From an uncultured Roseburia sp. (GTDB lineage Bacteria > Bacillota > Clostridia > Lachnospirales > Lachnospiraceae): 64,000 bases of DNA. The stretch spans positions 281,488 through 345,487 of the forward strand of contig CANRYS010000001.1 in NCBI GenBank assembly GCA_947644305.1, written 5' to 3'. A program made the translations under genes and the position numbers. Under the pieces are notes generated by a model. That model was not told the DNA's origin. It saw nothing but the letters and a program-made list of their open reading frames with translations, and did not search any database. Every line of letters starts with the position of its first letter. Position 1 is the stretch's first letter. Positions 51,596-61,322 of this stretch are shown here, piece by piece.

Positions 51596-54034
51596 TTATT
51601 GACGTATTTTTACTCCTAAGCTTTCCATTTTCTTCAGTATTTTATCCATCACCGCCGTCACATCCTTATCTTCCAACGTGCGGTCCGAAGCACGGAATTG
51701 AATGGAATAAGCCAGTGACTTCTCATCTGCTGCCAACGGCTCCCCCTCGTACACATCAAACAATTTATAGCTCTCCAGAATCTTTCCGCCATTTTTGCGG
51801 ATGATCTCCTCCACCTGTCCGGCGAGAACATCCTTTTTCATCACAAGAGAAATATCTCTCGTAACGGCAGGGAATTTGGCAACACCTTTATATTTGATAT
51901 CAAAATTCGCCAGCTCCGCTAGCATTTCCACATCCAGAACCGCCACATACGCCTTGGTTCCAATGCTGTAATGATCCAGCACTTCTGGATGCACCTCCCC
52001 CAGAAATCCCAATGTCTTGCCATCCAGTACAATATCTGCCCGGCGCCCCGGATGCAGATAGGGTCGGTCATCCTCCGGTGTGTAGGAAATGGACTGATGA
52101 ATTCCCAGCTTATCAAAGATCCCCTCTACCACACCTTTCATGTCGAAGAAATCGCCCTCGCCGTACATCCCCAGTGTCAGTTGCAGCCGCTCCTCAGGAA
52201 GTTCCTCCAGGGGAAGACTCTTGGGCAGATAAATATTCGCCAGCTCATACAGCCTTACATCTTTATTTCTTCGGTTGTAATTAGTAGAAAGAGAAGTCAA
52301 CATTCCGTTCAGCGACAGGGTTCTCATGATACTGTAGTCCTCTCCCAGAGGGTTAGAGATCACGATCGCCTTTCGCACATCACTCTGCTCCGAGATCAAC
52401 AGTTTGTCGAATACTTTCGGACTCTCAAAGGAATAGCTCATGCCCTCGCAGAATCCCGCCTGCTCCACTACATTTCTCGCTATATTGCTGATCTCTGTCT
52501 GATAGGATAATTTTCCAGCTGTCGCCTCACCGCTGGGAAGGGTGGCAGGAATTTTGTCATAGCCATAAAATCTCGCCACTTCCTCTGCCAGATCAGCCAG
52601 GCGGTGAACATCCTGTCTCCAGGTCGGCACATGCACCAGCCGTTTTTCCCGGTCCACTGGAAGACATACCATCTCAAAATAACGGATCATTTCTTCTTCA
52701 CTGATGTCGGTTCCCAGAAGGGCATTGATCTTTTCTGGATCATATGCCACGGTCTCCTCTTCCCGTTTTACCGGATAAATATCCACACAGCCGCCTACAA
52801 CGGTGCCGGCGCCCAGCTCCTCGATCAGTTGGCAGGCACGGTTCATCGCCTCTAGGGTGGTATTGGGGTCCAATCCTTTTTCAAACTTCGCCTGGGCGTC
52901 AGTACGCATACCCAGCTTTTTCCCGGACAGACGGATATTGGTCCCATCAAAACACGCCGCCTCAAAGAGCATCGTTTTCACGTCGTCGGTGATCTTGGAA
53001 TTTTCTCCACCCATGATGCCGGCGATGCCCACTGCCTTCTCTCCGTCGCAGATCATCAGGATGGAATCATCCAGTTGACGCTCCTGTCCGTCCAGGGTCA
53101 TAAAGGTCTCGCCCTGCTTTGCATTTCTCACAACGATCTTTCTGCCGGCAATGGTATCCAGATCGTAGGCGTGCATCGGCTGGGAATATTCCTCCATGAC
53201 ATAGTTGGTAATATCCACGATGTTATTGATGGGGCGGATTCCGCATGCCGCCAGTCTTCTCTGCATCCACTCCGGCGACGGCGCCAGCTTGATATCTTTT
53301 ACCACCCGCGCCACGTACCGGGAACAGAGCTCCTTATTTTCTATCTCTACGGAAATAAAATCTTCTGCCTTCTCGTCGTTGCCCACCACTTTTACTTCTG
53401 GCGGACAGAAGGGTTTGCGGAAAGTCGCCGCTGCCTCTCTGGCGATGCCGATCACACCAAAGCAGTCCACGCGGTTAGACGTCACCTCGTATTCAAAGTT
53501 GGCATCCCGCAATCCCAGAAGCGCGATGGCGTCGCTGCCTACCGGCGCATTTTCATATTCCTCATTGTCACTGAGGATATAAATTCCATTTTCCGGGGCG
53601 TCGGGATAAAAATCCCTGGAAGACCCCAATTCCTCGATGGAACACATCATACCACAAGACTCCACTCCACGGAGCTTTCCCTTTTTGATCTTGATGCCCC
53701 CTGGTGTCTTAGATCCATCGTGACCGCCTGCCACACGGCCTCCGTCCAACACCACAGGAACTTTCTGCCCCTCTTTCACATTGGGCGCTCCCGTCACGAT
53801 CTGTACCTGGGTTCCCTGCTCATCTACTGATACCTGGCAGACAACCAACTTATCCGCATCCGGGTGCTTTTCGATCTTGTCGATCCTTCCCACGATGATC
53901 TGATCCAGATCCTCGTCAAATTTTTCATATCCCTCCACCTTCGTACCGGACAAGGTCATGGCGTCCACATACTCCTTTTCGGTACATTCCAGTTCTGGAA
54001 CATATGCTTTTATCCACGATAATGGTGTATTCAT
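51596..54034 (-). CDS. pheT: Phenylalanine-tRNA ligase beta subunit
   Basis: An 812-residue beta subunit of the alpha2-beta2 synthetase. The tRNA-binding OB domain is at about 45-150 (IVGRIDKIEKHPDADKLVVCQV), followed by the B3/B4 editing domain (residues 210-385), the B5 domain at about 400-470, the catalytic-like core and the C-terminal FDX-ACB domain (KFPAVTRDISLVMKKD) that contacts the tRNA acceptor end. AGAGG precedes the ATG. It forms an operon with pheS, 59 bp upstream, under T-box control. Confidence 0.97.
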   Translation of the reverse strand: MNTPLSWIKAYVPELECTEKEYVDAMTLSGTKVEGYEKFDEDLDQIIVGRIDKIEKHPDADKLVVCQVSVDEQGTQVQIVTGAPNVKEGQKVPVVLDGGRVAGGHDGSKTPGGIKIKKGKLRGVESCGMMCSIEELGSSRDFYPDAPENGIYILSDNEEYENAPVGSDAIALLGLRDANFEYEVTSNRVDCFGVIGIAREAAATFRKPFCPPEVKVVGNDEKAEDFISVEIENKELCSRYVARVVKDIKLAPSPEWMQRRLAACGIRPINNIVDITNYVMEEYSQPMHAYDLDTIAGRKIVVRNAKQGETFMTLDGQERQLDDSILMICDGEKAVGIAGIMGGENSKITDDVKTMLFEAACFDGTNIRLSGKKLGMRTDAQAKFEKGLDPNTTLEAMNRACQLIEELGAGTVVGGCVDIYPVKREEETVAYDPEKINALLGTDISEEEMIRYFEMVCLPVDREKRLVHVPTWRQDVHRLADLAEEVARFYGYDKIPATLPSGEATAGKLSYQTEISNIARNVVEQAGFCEGMSYSFESPKVFDKLLISEQSDVRKAIVISNPLGEDYSIMRTLSLNGMLTSLSTNYNRRNKDVRLYELANIYLPKSLPLEELPEERLQLTLGMYGEGDFFDMKGVVEGIFDKLGIHQSISYTPEDDRPYLHPGRRADIVLDGKTLGFLGEVHPEVLDHYSIGTKAYVAVLDVEMLAELANFDIKYKGVAKFPAVTRDISLVMKKDVLAGQVEEIIRKNGGKILESYKLFDVYEGEPLAADEKSLAYSIQFRASDRTLEDKDVTAVMDKILKKMESLGVKIRQ

Positions 54035-54093
54035 TCTACTAACCTCTTTTCTTTTATTTACGGATGTACGTCAACGCCGCGTCGCATCCTATA

Positions 54094-55113
54094 CTAAAAC
54101 TGCTCCAGAAACCGCTTGTCATTTTCATAGAGCAGACGCATATCGTCAATTTCGTATTTCAGCAGTGCGATTCGCTCCAGACCGACTCCAAAGGCAAAAC
54201 CTGTGTATTCTTCCGGGTCGATGTGGCTCATCTCCAATACGTGGGGATGAACCATTCCACAGCCCAGGATCTCGATCCAGCCCTCGCCCTTACAGAAACG
54301 ACAGCCCTTTCCGCCACACTTAAAGCAGGTCACGTCCATCTCCGCACTCGGCTCCGTAAATGGGAAATGATGGGGACGGAATTTTACCTGTGTTCCCTCT
54401 CCAAACAGTTCTCTAGCAAACTCCGCCAGGGTTCCCTTCAGATCTGCAAAGGTGATATTTTTATCGATCACAAGCCCCTCGATCTGATGGAAGGAAGGAG
54501 AATGGGTGGCGTCCACCTCATCGGAACGGAACACTCTCCCCGGTGCGATCATGCGGATCGGTAGCTTTCCTTCCTCCATCACCCGGACCTGTACCGAAGA
54601 GGTCTGGGTCCGCAACAAAAATTTATCATTGATATAAAAGGTATCCTGCTCATCCTTCGCCGGATGGTTCGCCGGGATATTTAATGCTTCAAAGTTATAA
54701 TAATCATATTCCACTTCGGGGCCTTCCACAACCTCATAACCAAGTCCCACAAATATTTTTTCCACCTCTTGCAGTGCAATGGTATTCGGGTGTCTATGTC
54801 CCAGTTTCGGTTTCTTTCCTGGAAGAGTCACATCGATCACTTCGGCTTTCATCTTCTCCTCACGAAGAGCTTTGGCAAATGCTGTTTTTTTCGCCTCTAG
54901 TTTTGCCTCGATATCTTTTCTCGCCTCGTTCACCAGTTGTCCCACCTTCGGTCTGTCCTCCGGCGCCACATCCTTCATGGATTTCAGCACACTGGTAAGT
55001 TCTCCTTTTTTCCCAAGAAATGCCACCCGGATATCATTCAGCTTATCCAGTCCTTCGGATGTCTCAATCTGAGACAGGGCATCCTTCATGATCTTTTCAA
55101 GTTTTTCTTTCAT
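54094..55113 (-). CDS. pheS: Phenylalanine-tRNA ligase alpha subunit
   Basis: A 339-residue class II catalytic subunit. The N-terminal coiled coil is [53 protein letters not shown] (motif 2 region), [14 protein letters not shown] and [34 protein letters not shown] (motif 3) follow. ATG 55113 is preceded by AGGA; a longer frame to 55185 is not conserved. A zinc-like cluster [17 protein letters not shown] (about 275) is the usual Cys-rich insert of bacterial PheS. Confidence 0.97.
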   Translation of the reverse strand: MKEKLEKIMKDALSQIETSEGLDKLNDIRVAFLGKKGELTSVLKSMKDVAPEDRPKVGQLVNEARKDIEAKLEAKKTAFAKALREEKMKAEVIDVTLPGKKPKLGHRHPNTIALQEVEKIFVGLGYEVVEGPEVEYDYYNFEALNIPANHPAKDEQDTFYINDKFLLRTQTSSVQVRVMEEGKLPIRMIAPGRVFRSDEVDATHSPSFHQIEGLVIDKNITFADLKGTLAEFARELFGEGTQVKFRPHHFPFTEPSAEMDVTCFKCGGKGCRFCKGEGWIEILGCGMVHPHVLEMSHIDPEEYTGFAFGVGLERIALLKYEIDDMRLLYENDKRFLEQF

Positions 55114-55277
55114 GATTTCCTCATTTCCGCAGGATACACATTTTATCCTGCTGCTTCGTTTTATAATCTGTATCGGATATAACATGCCCGAAAAAGCGGC
55201 GGCTGAGAACCGCGCCGCTCCAAAGAATTGCTTTCGGCCATTCTTCTGCTCCGCGAATAGAGGACTTTCCTATACGA

Positions 55278-55330
55278 TAAAAAGCCCATCCCCCACAGGC
55301 ATGTTCTCCATGCTTACAAGGGACGGACTT
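55278..55330 (-). terminator. Regulated terminator of the pheST T-box
   Basis: Stem AAGTCCGTCCC with GGGGATGGGCTT around a 26-nt loop, then a T-run, read on the minus strand. It competes with the T-box antiterminator helix. Confidence 0.8.
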
Positions 55331-55590
55331 ACATTTCCGCGGTACCACCCTGATTCCCACCACTCACAAAGAAGCTCTTTTTCTCTTCCCTGATCACAGC
55401 AGGCACTCATTATCGCTTAACGCGCAGCCACGCCGCTCCCTACTGAATTTCAGAAACGGAACTCCGGTGTGAATGTCAATGACCCAGGGAACCTGACAGA
55501 ACTTTCAGCCGGTGATTCTGTCTCTCTGATGGAAATGGATCATATCTGGAGGAATACCTCCTGCACCATCTTCGTCTTTATCAATTTGGG
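55278..55590 (-). promoter_or_regulatory. T-box riboswitch controlling pheST (tRNA-Phe responsive)
   Basis: The minus-strand leader contains the T-box AGGGTGGTACCGCGGAAA (55334-55351), whose bulge pairs with the CCA end of uncharged tRNA. Just downstream, AAGTCCGTCCC (to 55330) pairs with GGGGATGGGCTT (from 55281) with G-U pairs, followed by TTTTAT, forming the terminator. Upstream (55360-55590) is a stem-rich region with the AGTAGGGAGCGG block, and a TTC triplet near 55452 (TTTCTGAAAT) that could be the Phe specifier. A TTGACA at 55618-55623 could be the -35, but the best -10 match (ATACCA, 55595-55600) is poor. Confidence 0.9.
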
Positions 55591-55669
55591 TTAATGGTAT
55601 CACATTATAGGTCGTAATGTCAATAATTTTTTAGTTCGTATTCCAGATTGTTTCGCGCCCGGGTGTTTT

Positions 55670-55930
55670 TCACCACTTCCTCCTCACATGAGGACAATAC
55701 CCCTTCTTTCTCACCGCCCGCACTGCCACATAACAGCCGCACTGTCCGCAGAGCCCGCTGCGAAGCTCTGGACAGGTGTCACAGATCAAAAGCCTTCTCT
55801 CATGCTCCTCGGGAGATACCTTCTCTTCTTCTGGAATATTGCCGATGTAATCCTCCAGCTTGATCCGTTCCTTTTCCAGCATCTCCTTTGTCCACATACA
55901 TTTGCGGCAAAATGGTATCTGTTTTCCCAT
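55670..55930 (-). CDS. Small Cys-rich protein (DUF6171-like)
   Basis: An 86-residue protein from ATG 55930 with AGGGG seven bases upstream. Two Cys clusters, FCRKCMW near the N-terminus and CDTCPELRSGLCGQCGCY near the middle with a final YCPHVRRKW, suggest zinc binding. I recall this as DUF6171, found in Clostridia without known function. It is located between the GH51 gene and the pheST leader on the same strand. Confidence 0.75.
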   Translation of the reverse strand: MGKQIPFCRKCMWTKEMLEKERIKLEDYIGNIPEEEKVSPEEHERRLLICDTCPELRSGLCGQCGCYVAVRAVRKKGYCPHVRRKW

Positions 55931-56033
55931 AATTCCCCTCATTTCTCCAATCCACGAACACACACCTAAACTTCGCATAAATTATATAAGGGCGGCACAG
56001 ACCGCCGCCCCATGTAAATGTAAATAAGATCCA

Positions 56034-57512
56034 TTATTTCAAGACCAATGTCACCACACTACACGGCGGCATTTTCACTGACAGGCAGCCCTCTGCCAGC
56101 AAAGCACCGTCAAATTCTACCGGCTTCACCACATCCTCCTTCTCAAAGGAATTGAAATCATCCATCTTTCCGGTGAGGATCCTTCCACTCACTGAGGAAA
56201 ATTCGCCTTCTATGCCCGTAGAAATCTCAATTTCTTCGGAAAGGGAAGCATTTGCCAGGGTAATGGTCAGCTCACCTTCTTCGTTGATGGAAGCAGAAGA
56301 AGAAATCAGCGGAATGCTGTGGCCTTCGCATTCTTCCACGGGAGTATCTACAAAGCAGTCCACAAGTGTAGCATTCTGGTGGCGTTTGTACATCTCAAAC
56401 ACGTGATAAGTCGGTGTCTTCACGATTTTAGCACCTTCAGTCAGGATCACCGCCTGGAGTACATTTACTACCTGGGCGATGTTTGCCATAGAGATGCGGT
56501 CACAGTGACGGTTGAAAATATTGAGGTTCAGTGCCGCTACCATGGCATCCCGCATCGTATTCTGCTGATACAGGAATCCTGGATTCGTCCCCTCTTCTAC
56601 CTGGAGCCAGGTGCCCCACTCGTCCACGATCAATTTAACTTTGTGCTCTGGATCGTATTTGCTCATGATCTCCAGATGGCGGTCGATCATCTCCTCAATG
56701 CGCAAGGTTAAATCAATGGTCTCATAGTATTCTTTCACATCAAACTGCGTCGCCTTACTCTTGGTCTCCCAGCCACAGGGCACAGTGTAATAGTGCAGGC
56801 TGATGGCATCAGCAAAACGGTCTCCGATGATACTCATGAGTTTATCTGTCCACTCATAATTTGCGCCGTCTGGTCCGCAGGCGATCTTGTACAGCTTATT
56901 GTCGCCGTAATCCCGACAGTATGTCTGATATCTGCGGTAGATATTCCCATAGTAATCCGGCGTCATATTGCCGCCGCAGCCCCAGTTTTCATTGCCCACG
57001 CCAAAATATTTTAACTTCCAGGGCTCTTTTCTTCCATTTTTCTGGCGCAGTTTCGACATCGGCGACTCGCCGTCAAAGGTCATGTACTCGATCCATTCTG
57101 ACATCTCCCGCACAGATCCGCTGCCCACATTTCCATTTATGTATGGTTCACACCCCAACTGGTCACAGAGTTCAAAAAACTCATGGGTTCCAAAGCTATT
57201 ATCTTCTACTACGCCGCCCCAATGGGTATTAATCATGCGCTTTCTGTTCTCCTTCTCACCGATCCCATCCATCCAGTGATACTCATCAGCAAAGCAGCCG
57301 CCCGGCCAGCGAAGCACCGGGATCTCCAGTTCCTTTAATGCCTCTACCACATCGTTTCTCATGCCATTTGTGTTAGGGATCTCGGAATCCTCTCCCACAA
57401 ATATCCCCTCATAGATACATCTTCCCAGATGCTCCGAAAAATGACCGTAAATCTCCTTGTTGATCTTTCCCATTTTACGTTTTGCGTTGATCATTCCTGT
57501 AACCTTTTTCAT
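56034..57512 (-). CDS. Alpha-L-arabinofuranosidase (GH51)
   Basis: A 492-residue GH51 enzyme that releases arabinofuranose from arabinan or arabinoxylan oligomers. The N-terminal barrel starts with [36 protein letters not shown] and [11 protein letters not shown] (acid/base Glu) are followed by [20 protein letters not shown] with the nucleophile Glu. There is no signal peptide, so it probably acts on imported oligosaccharides. AGGAGG precedes the ATG. No sugar transporter is adjacent. Confidence 0.95.
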   Translation of the reverse strand: MKKVTGMINAKRKMGKINKEIYGHFSEHLGRCIYEGIFVGEDSEIPNTNGMRNDVVEALKELEIPVLRWPGGCFADEYHWMDGIGEKENRKRMINTHWGGVVEDNSFGTHEFFELCDQLGCEPYINGNVGSGSVREMSEWIEYMTFDGESPMSKLRQKNGRKEPWKLKYFGVGNENWGCGGNMTPDYYGNIYRRYQTYCRDYGDNKLYKIACGPDGANYEWTDKLMSIIGDRFADAISLHYYTVPCGWETKSKATQFDVKEYYETIDLTLRIEEMIDRHLEIMSKYDPEHKVKLIVDEWGTWLQVEEGTNPGFLYQQNTMRDAMVAALNLNIFNRHCDRISMANIAQVVNVLQAVILTEGAKIVKTPTYHVFEMYKRHQNATLVDCFVDTPVEECEGHSIPLISSSASINEEGELTITLANASLSEEIEISTGIEGEFSSVSGRILTGKMDDFNSFEKEDVVKPVEFDGALLAEGCLSVKMPPCSVVTLVLK

Positions 57513-57677
57513 GGTAATATCCTCCTGATTAATATGTTTTCATCGATATCTGGGGCAATAGGCACATTGCTCCAATCTGATACCATCATACATAACACAC
57601 ACACCAATGAAAATGGATTATTTTGGTGCCCTTATGTATTTTTTTGTGATTCGCCCGACGCCACAAACCCTCATTAT

Positions 57678-58880
57678 TCAGTCCTGGTCAAAATAACCCT
57701 TATACCGGACGTCATATTTCCCATCGGGAAACATTTCACGATAGAGGGCGACAAAATAATCGTCTGTCATGCTGGAAATAAAATCCACCACGATCTGATT
57801 CGGATCTTCCTTCCTGTATTCTTCCAAAGATCGCTTATTTCCCGGCGGATAATCCATATGGTGGCGGCAGAGGATCGAAGCCTCCTCCTGCCTTTCCGCC
57901 TGATCCAGAAGCTCCTCATATACCGCCTCAAACATCGGTCTGACATTCTCTCCATATAGGGAATCCACCTGGGGATTTTTGTATATCTGCTGATAATTCT
58001 CGCTTTTTGCTTTGGAGAATGCCTCATAATACTCTGGATCCATGCAGATATAATCTTTGCCATAGCTTCTTTCGATAATGTTTACCGTCATATTATTGAT
58101 GATCTCAGCGTTGTTTCTCCCGATGCGGTCTGCGGAAAATATTTCTCCCCCAGGGATCACTCCCACTTTCTGGGCGTCCTGCCTGTCCTTTCCCAGATAG
58201 GCGATGATGTCGCTGATGCGCATGACGCAGCCCTCCAGCGTAGAGGGGATCTGCTTTTTGTTCGCCTCTGGATCTGTATAGCAGGCCTCCACCCTCTGGT
58301 CAAACTCCTCAAAGGAAGTCAGAGACACCGGCCGGTATTCCTGCATCTTCATCTCCCCGTTGTGGCAGAGGATACCGTCCAGTACCTGCAGACTGATATT
58401 CCAGCGCACCAGCTGGTCCAGAACCCGGACACTCTGCACGTTGTGATTAAAATAGCGCCCCGTGTGACGGTGATATATCTCATTGAGAAAACGCTCTCCC
58501 GCATGGCCAAAAGGGGTGTGTCCGATATCATGTCCCAGGGAAACCGCCTCGATCAGATCGGTATTGAGCCCAAGTCCCCTGCCGATATTTCTCGCGATCC
58601 GCGACACCAGCTGTACATGCAGGGCACGCCGGGAAATATCATCATTCCGGTAAGCGGAAAGTACCTGGGTCTTATCCGAATAGCGGTTGTAATAGGGGTT
58701 GTGCAGGATCCTCTCCGTGTCTCTCACAAAAGCAGGACGCCACAGATTCACCTCCTCGTGGTCTCTCCACCGCCGGATGGCATTTTCATCTACAAAGGCA
58801 CAGGGATTTACCCAGTGACGCCTTCGATCCTCCCTGATACGCTCCTGAAGCTCATTACTGAGCCCGTGGTAGGCCGCCAT
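57678..58880 (-). CDS. dgt: Deoxyguanosinetriphosphate triphosphohydrolase (dGTPase)-like HD protein
   Basis: A 400-residue HD-superfamily dNTPase. YNRYSDKTQVLSAYRNDDISRRALHVQLVSRIARNIGRGLGLN is the N-terminal signature, LIEAVSLGHDIGHTPFGHAGERFLNE is the HD motif and TLEGCVMRISDIIAYLGKDRQDA holds the last metal Asp. The family cleaves dNTPs to nucleoside and triphosphate, affecting nucleotide pools and sometimes phage defence. GAGGTG precedes the ATG. It follows pdxY-like by 12 bp. Confidence 0.92.
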   Translation of the reverse strand: MAAYHGLSNELQERIREDRRRHWVNPCAFVDENAIRRWRDHEEVNLWRPAFVRDTERILHNPYYNRYSDKTQVLSAYRNDDISRRALHVQLVSRIARNIGRGLGLNTDLIEAVSLGHDIGHTPFGHAGERFLNEIYHRHTGRYFNHNVQSVRVLDQLVRWNISLQVLDGILCHNGEMKMQEYRPVSLTSFEEFDQRVEACYTDPEANKKQIPSTLEGCVMRISDIIAYLGKDRQDAQKVGVIPGGEIFSADRIGRNNAEIINNMTVNIIERSYGKDYICMDPEYYEAFSKAKSENYQQIYKNPQVDSLYGENVRPMFEAVYEELLDQAERQEEASILCRHHMDYPPGNKRSLEEYRKEDPNQIVVDFISSMTDDYFVALYREMFPDGKYDVRYKGYFDQD

Positions 58881-58892
58881 ATGATCACCTCA

Positions 58893-59723
58893 CTATCGTA
58901 ATTTATGAAGTACCTCCTCAAAACACACTCCATCTGTCTCTGGTATATCCAACCTCTCCGTCACCCGTATACACTCCTGCACAAAGGCTGCCGCCTTGCG
59001 GACAGAAGCCTCAAAATCTACCCCGTTGACACAGTCGGCGGCGATAATGGACGAGAAAATGTCGCCGGTGCCGGAGCGCACCTTCCCCACCCTTTTCTGC
59101 CGAATGAGCTTACACTCTCCAGGACTCACACTCACCGCATTGGAGATAAACTGCCCAGAATCCAATCCAGATACCACAATCTTCTTCGCTCCCAGCTCTC
59201 GCAGGCGGGCCATCATCTCCAGTAGTTCTTTCCGCTGCCAGTTCTTATCCTTAAAGTGCATCCCGGTGAGCATACAGGCTTCCGTGACATTTGGTGTGAG
59301 AATATCCGCATACTCCACCAGATGCTTCATCTTGTCACACATTTCCTCTGTATAGGTAGGATAGGCCTTTCCATTTTCCCCCATGACCGGATCAATAATC
59401 ACCTGGGTTCTCTCATCCCGGAACTGACGGATAAATTCCCGCACAATTTCGATCTGTTCCGCCGATCCCAGGAACCCGCTGGCAATGCCCTCAAAACGGA
59501 GATCCAGCTTATTCCATTCCTCCATAAATCTTGGCATCTTATCCGTAAAATCACTATAATAATATGAGGGAAACCCCGTATGATTGGAAAATATGGAAGT
59601 CGGCAGTAGACAGGCCTGTATCCTCATATGGGAGATCACTGGCAGAGAGACGGCGGCTGAACACCTTCCAAAACCCGATATATCATTGATAACAGCTATT
59701 TTTTTCTGCTTATTGTGCGACAT
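58893..59723 (-). CDS. Pyridoxal/pyridoxamine kinase (PdxY/PdxK-like)
   Basis: A 276-residue ribokinase-fold kinase of vitamin B6 salvage. IAVINDISGFGRCSAAVSLPVISHM is the pyridoxal kinase opening. PTSIFSNHTGFPSYYYSDFT and VIIDPVMGENGKAYPTYTEEMC are substrate and Mg sites, LTPNVTEACMLTG is conserved, and GKVRSGTGDIFSSIIAAD is the anion hole with catalytic Asp. ATG 59723 has GGAG eight bases upstream. It overlaps the symporter gene by 14 bp. Confidence 0.93.
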   Translation of the reverse strand: MSHNKQKKIAVINDISGFGRCSAAVSLPVISHMRIQACLLPTSIFSNHTGFPSYYYSDFTDKMPRFMEEWNKLDLRFEGIASGFLGSAEQIEIVREFIRQFRDERTQVIIDPVMGENGKAYPTYTEEMCDKMKHLVEYADILTPNVTEACMLTGMHFKDKNWQRKELLEMMARLRELGAKKIVVSGLDSGQFISNAVSVSPGECKLIRQKRVGKVRSGTGDIFSSIIAADCVNGVDFEASVRKAAAFVQECIRVTERLDIPETDGVCFEEVLHKLR

Positions 59724-61134
59724 TGCTTCCACTCCTATTTTTTTGAAAAAATTCTTTTGTCTCCCTCACAACCACGCCGCCCAAGGCAAATAGCGCGATC
59801 ATATTCGGTATGGCCATCAAACTGTTAAAAATATCTGCTATCGTCCACACCGCAGCCACTGTCATATACGGTCCGATGAATACCGCAGCAATGTAGAGCC
59901 AGCGATATGCTTTTACCACCTTCCGGCTTCCCGACAGATATTCCAGGCACCGCTCCGAATAATAATCCCAGCCCAGAATCGTCGTAAAGGCAAAAAACAC
60001 CAGACAGAGCATCAGGATAAAAGAGGCTGCCTGCGCCGGAATCGGCAGGCCATTTTGAAAGGCATAGGTGGTGACCTGTACTCCCTCCAGCCCTTCCACG
60101 CGCCAAGCCCCGGTGAGAACGATGGAGATCCCCGTCATAGAACAGATAATAATCGTATCGATAAAGGTTCCTGTCATAGAAACAAGCCCCTGTCTCACAG
60201 GTTCCTTGGTCTGAGCTGCTGCCGCTGCGATGGGTGCCGATCCCAGTCCCGCTTCATTAGAAAAAATTCCTCTGGCAACACCCTTCTGTACCACAACGAT
60301 CATACTTCCCACGACCCCTCCTGTCACAGCAGAGGGATCAAAAGCTCCCCGCAGAATCTCTCCCACAGCCGCTGGTATCTCTGTAATATTGCACACCATA
60401 AGGACGACACAGAACAATATGTACGTAACAGCCATCAACGGTACTACTACCTGAGACACGCTGGCGATCCTGCGAATTCCCCCGATGACCACCAGCGCCA
60501 CACATATAGCAAGGAGTACCGAGGAGATAACTACCGTCCAGGAATACTCTCCCAGTCCTGGTATATCTACCGTATGTACCTGATCTGGATCAAAAAAGCC
60601 CTGAATCGCCGAGGAAATACCGTTGACCTGGGAAAACGTTCCGATTCCAAAAAGCCCCACACAGGCGCCAAAAAAAGCAAACACTTTTGCCAATGGCCTC
60701 CACTTTTTCCCCATACCCATTTCGATATAGTAAAATGGTCCTCCCAACACGTGGCCGTCTTGATCCACCGTCCGGTATTTCACCGCGAGAAGTCCCTCTG
60801 CATACTTGGTTGCCATGCCAAAAAACGCCGCTGTCACCATCCAGAAAAGGGCTCCTGGTCCCCCCAGACAGATGGCAGTCGCCACACCCACGATATTTCC
60901 TGTGCCGATGGTGGCAGATAAAGCCGTGCATAGCGCCGCAAAAGAAGTGACTTCTCCGGTCCCTCCCTCTTCATTTTTCACCATCCACTTGAGAGCCAAG
61001 GGCAGCCTGCGCATCTGCAGGAACCCCAGCCGGAATGTCAAATACAAACCGCCAGCAAGGATCAAAACCATAAGTGGAACACCTGTTATAAATTCATTGA
61101 TCGCTACTAGAATTTCATCGATCTGTGACAACAT
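59710..61134 (-). CDS. Sodium:alanine symporter family protein (AgcS)
   Basis: A 474-residue membrane transporter of the AGCS family with about eleven hydrophobic segments. The family blocks FRLGFLQMRRLPLALKWM, ALCTALSATIGTGNIVGVATAICLGGPGALFWMVTAAFFGMATKYAEG and GIFSNEAGLGSAPIAAAAAQTKEPVRQG are intact. It probably imports alanine or glycine with sodium. ATG 61134 is supported by GGAGGAGGA eight bases upstream; the open frame to 61197 is not. Confidence 0.95.
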   Translation of the reverse strand: MLSQIDEILVAINEFITGVPLMVLILAGGLYLTFRLGFLQMRRLPLALKWMVKNEEGGTGEVTSFAALCTALSATIGTGNIVGVATAICLGGPGALFWMVTAAFFGMATKYAEGLLAVKYRTVDQDGHVLGGPFYYIEMGMGKKWRPLAKVFAFFGACVGLFGIGTFSQVNGISSAIQGFFDPDQVHTVDIPGLGEYSWTVVISSVLLAICVALVVIGGIRRIASVSQVVVPLMAVTYILFCVVLMVCNITEIPAAVGEILRGAFDPSAVTGGVVGSMIVVVQKGVARGIFSNEAGLGSAPIAAAAAQTKEPVRQGLVSMTGTFIDTIIICSMTGISIVLTGAWRVEGLEGVQVTTYAFQNGLPIPAQAASFILMLCLVFFAFTTILGWDYYSERCLEYLSGSRKVVKAYRWLYIAAVFIGPYMTVAAVWTIADIFNSLMAIPNMIALFALGGVVVRETKEFFQKNRSGSNVAQ

Positions 61135-61322
61135 AAAATTACTTCCTCCTCCAAATCCAGTTAAAAAAATAATAACGATTTTAAGTAAAAAAGTCAAGCC
61201 AAAGCAAAATACTACTTCCCATTTTATGAAACATTTGATATACTTACCTCAATGGCATTGTTCAGCCAGCATATATAAGGAATATGATAAAGGGATACAA
61301 CAGAGAGAATGGGGGACTGACT

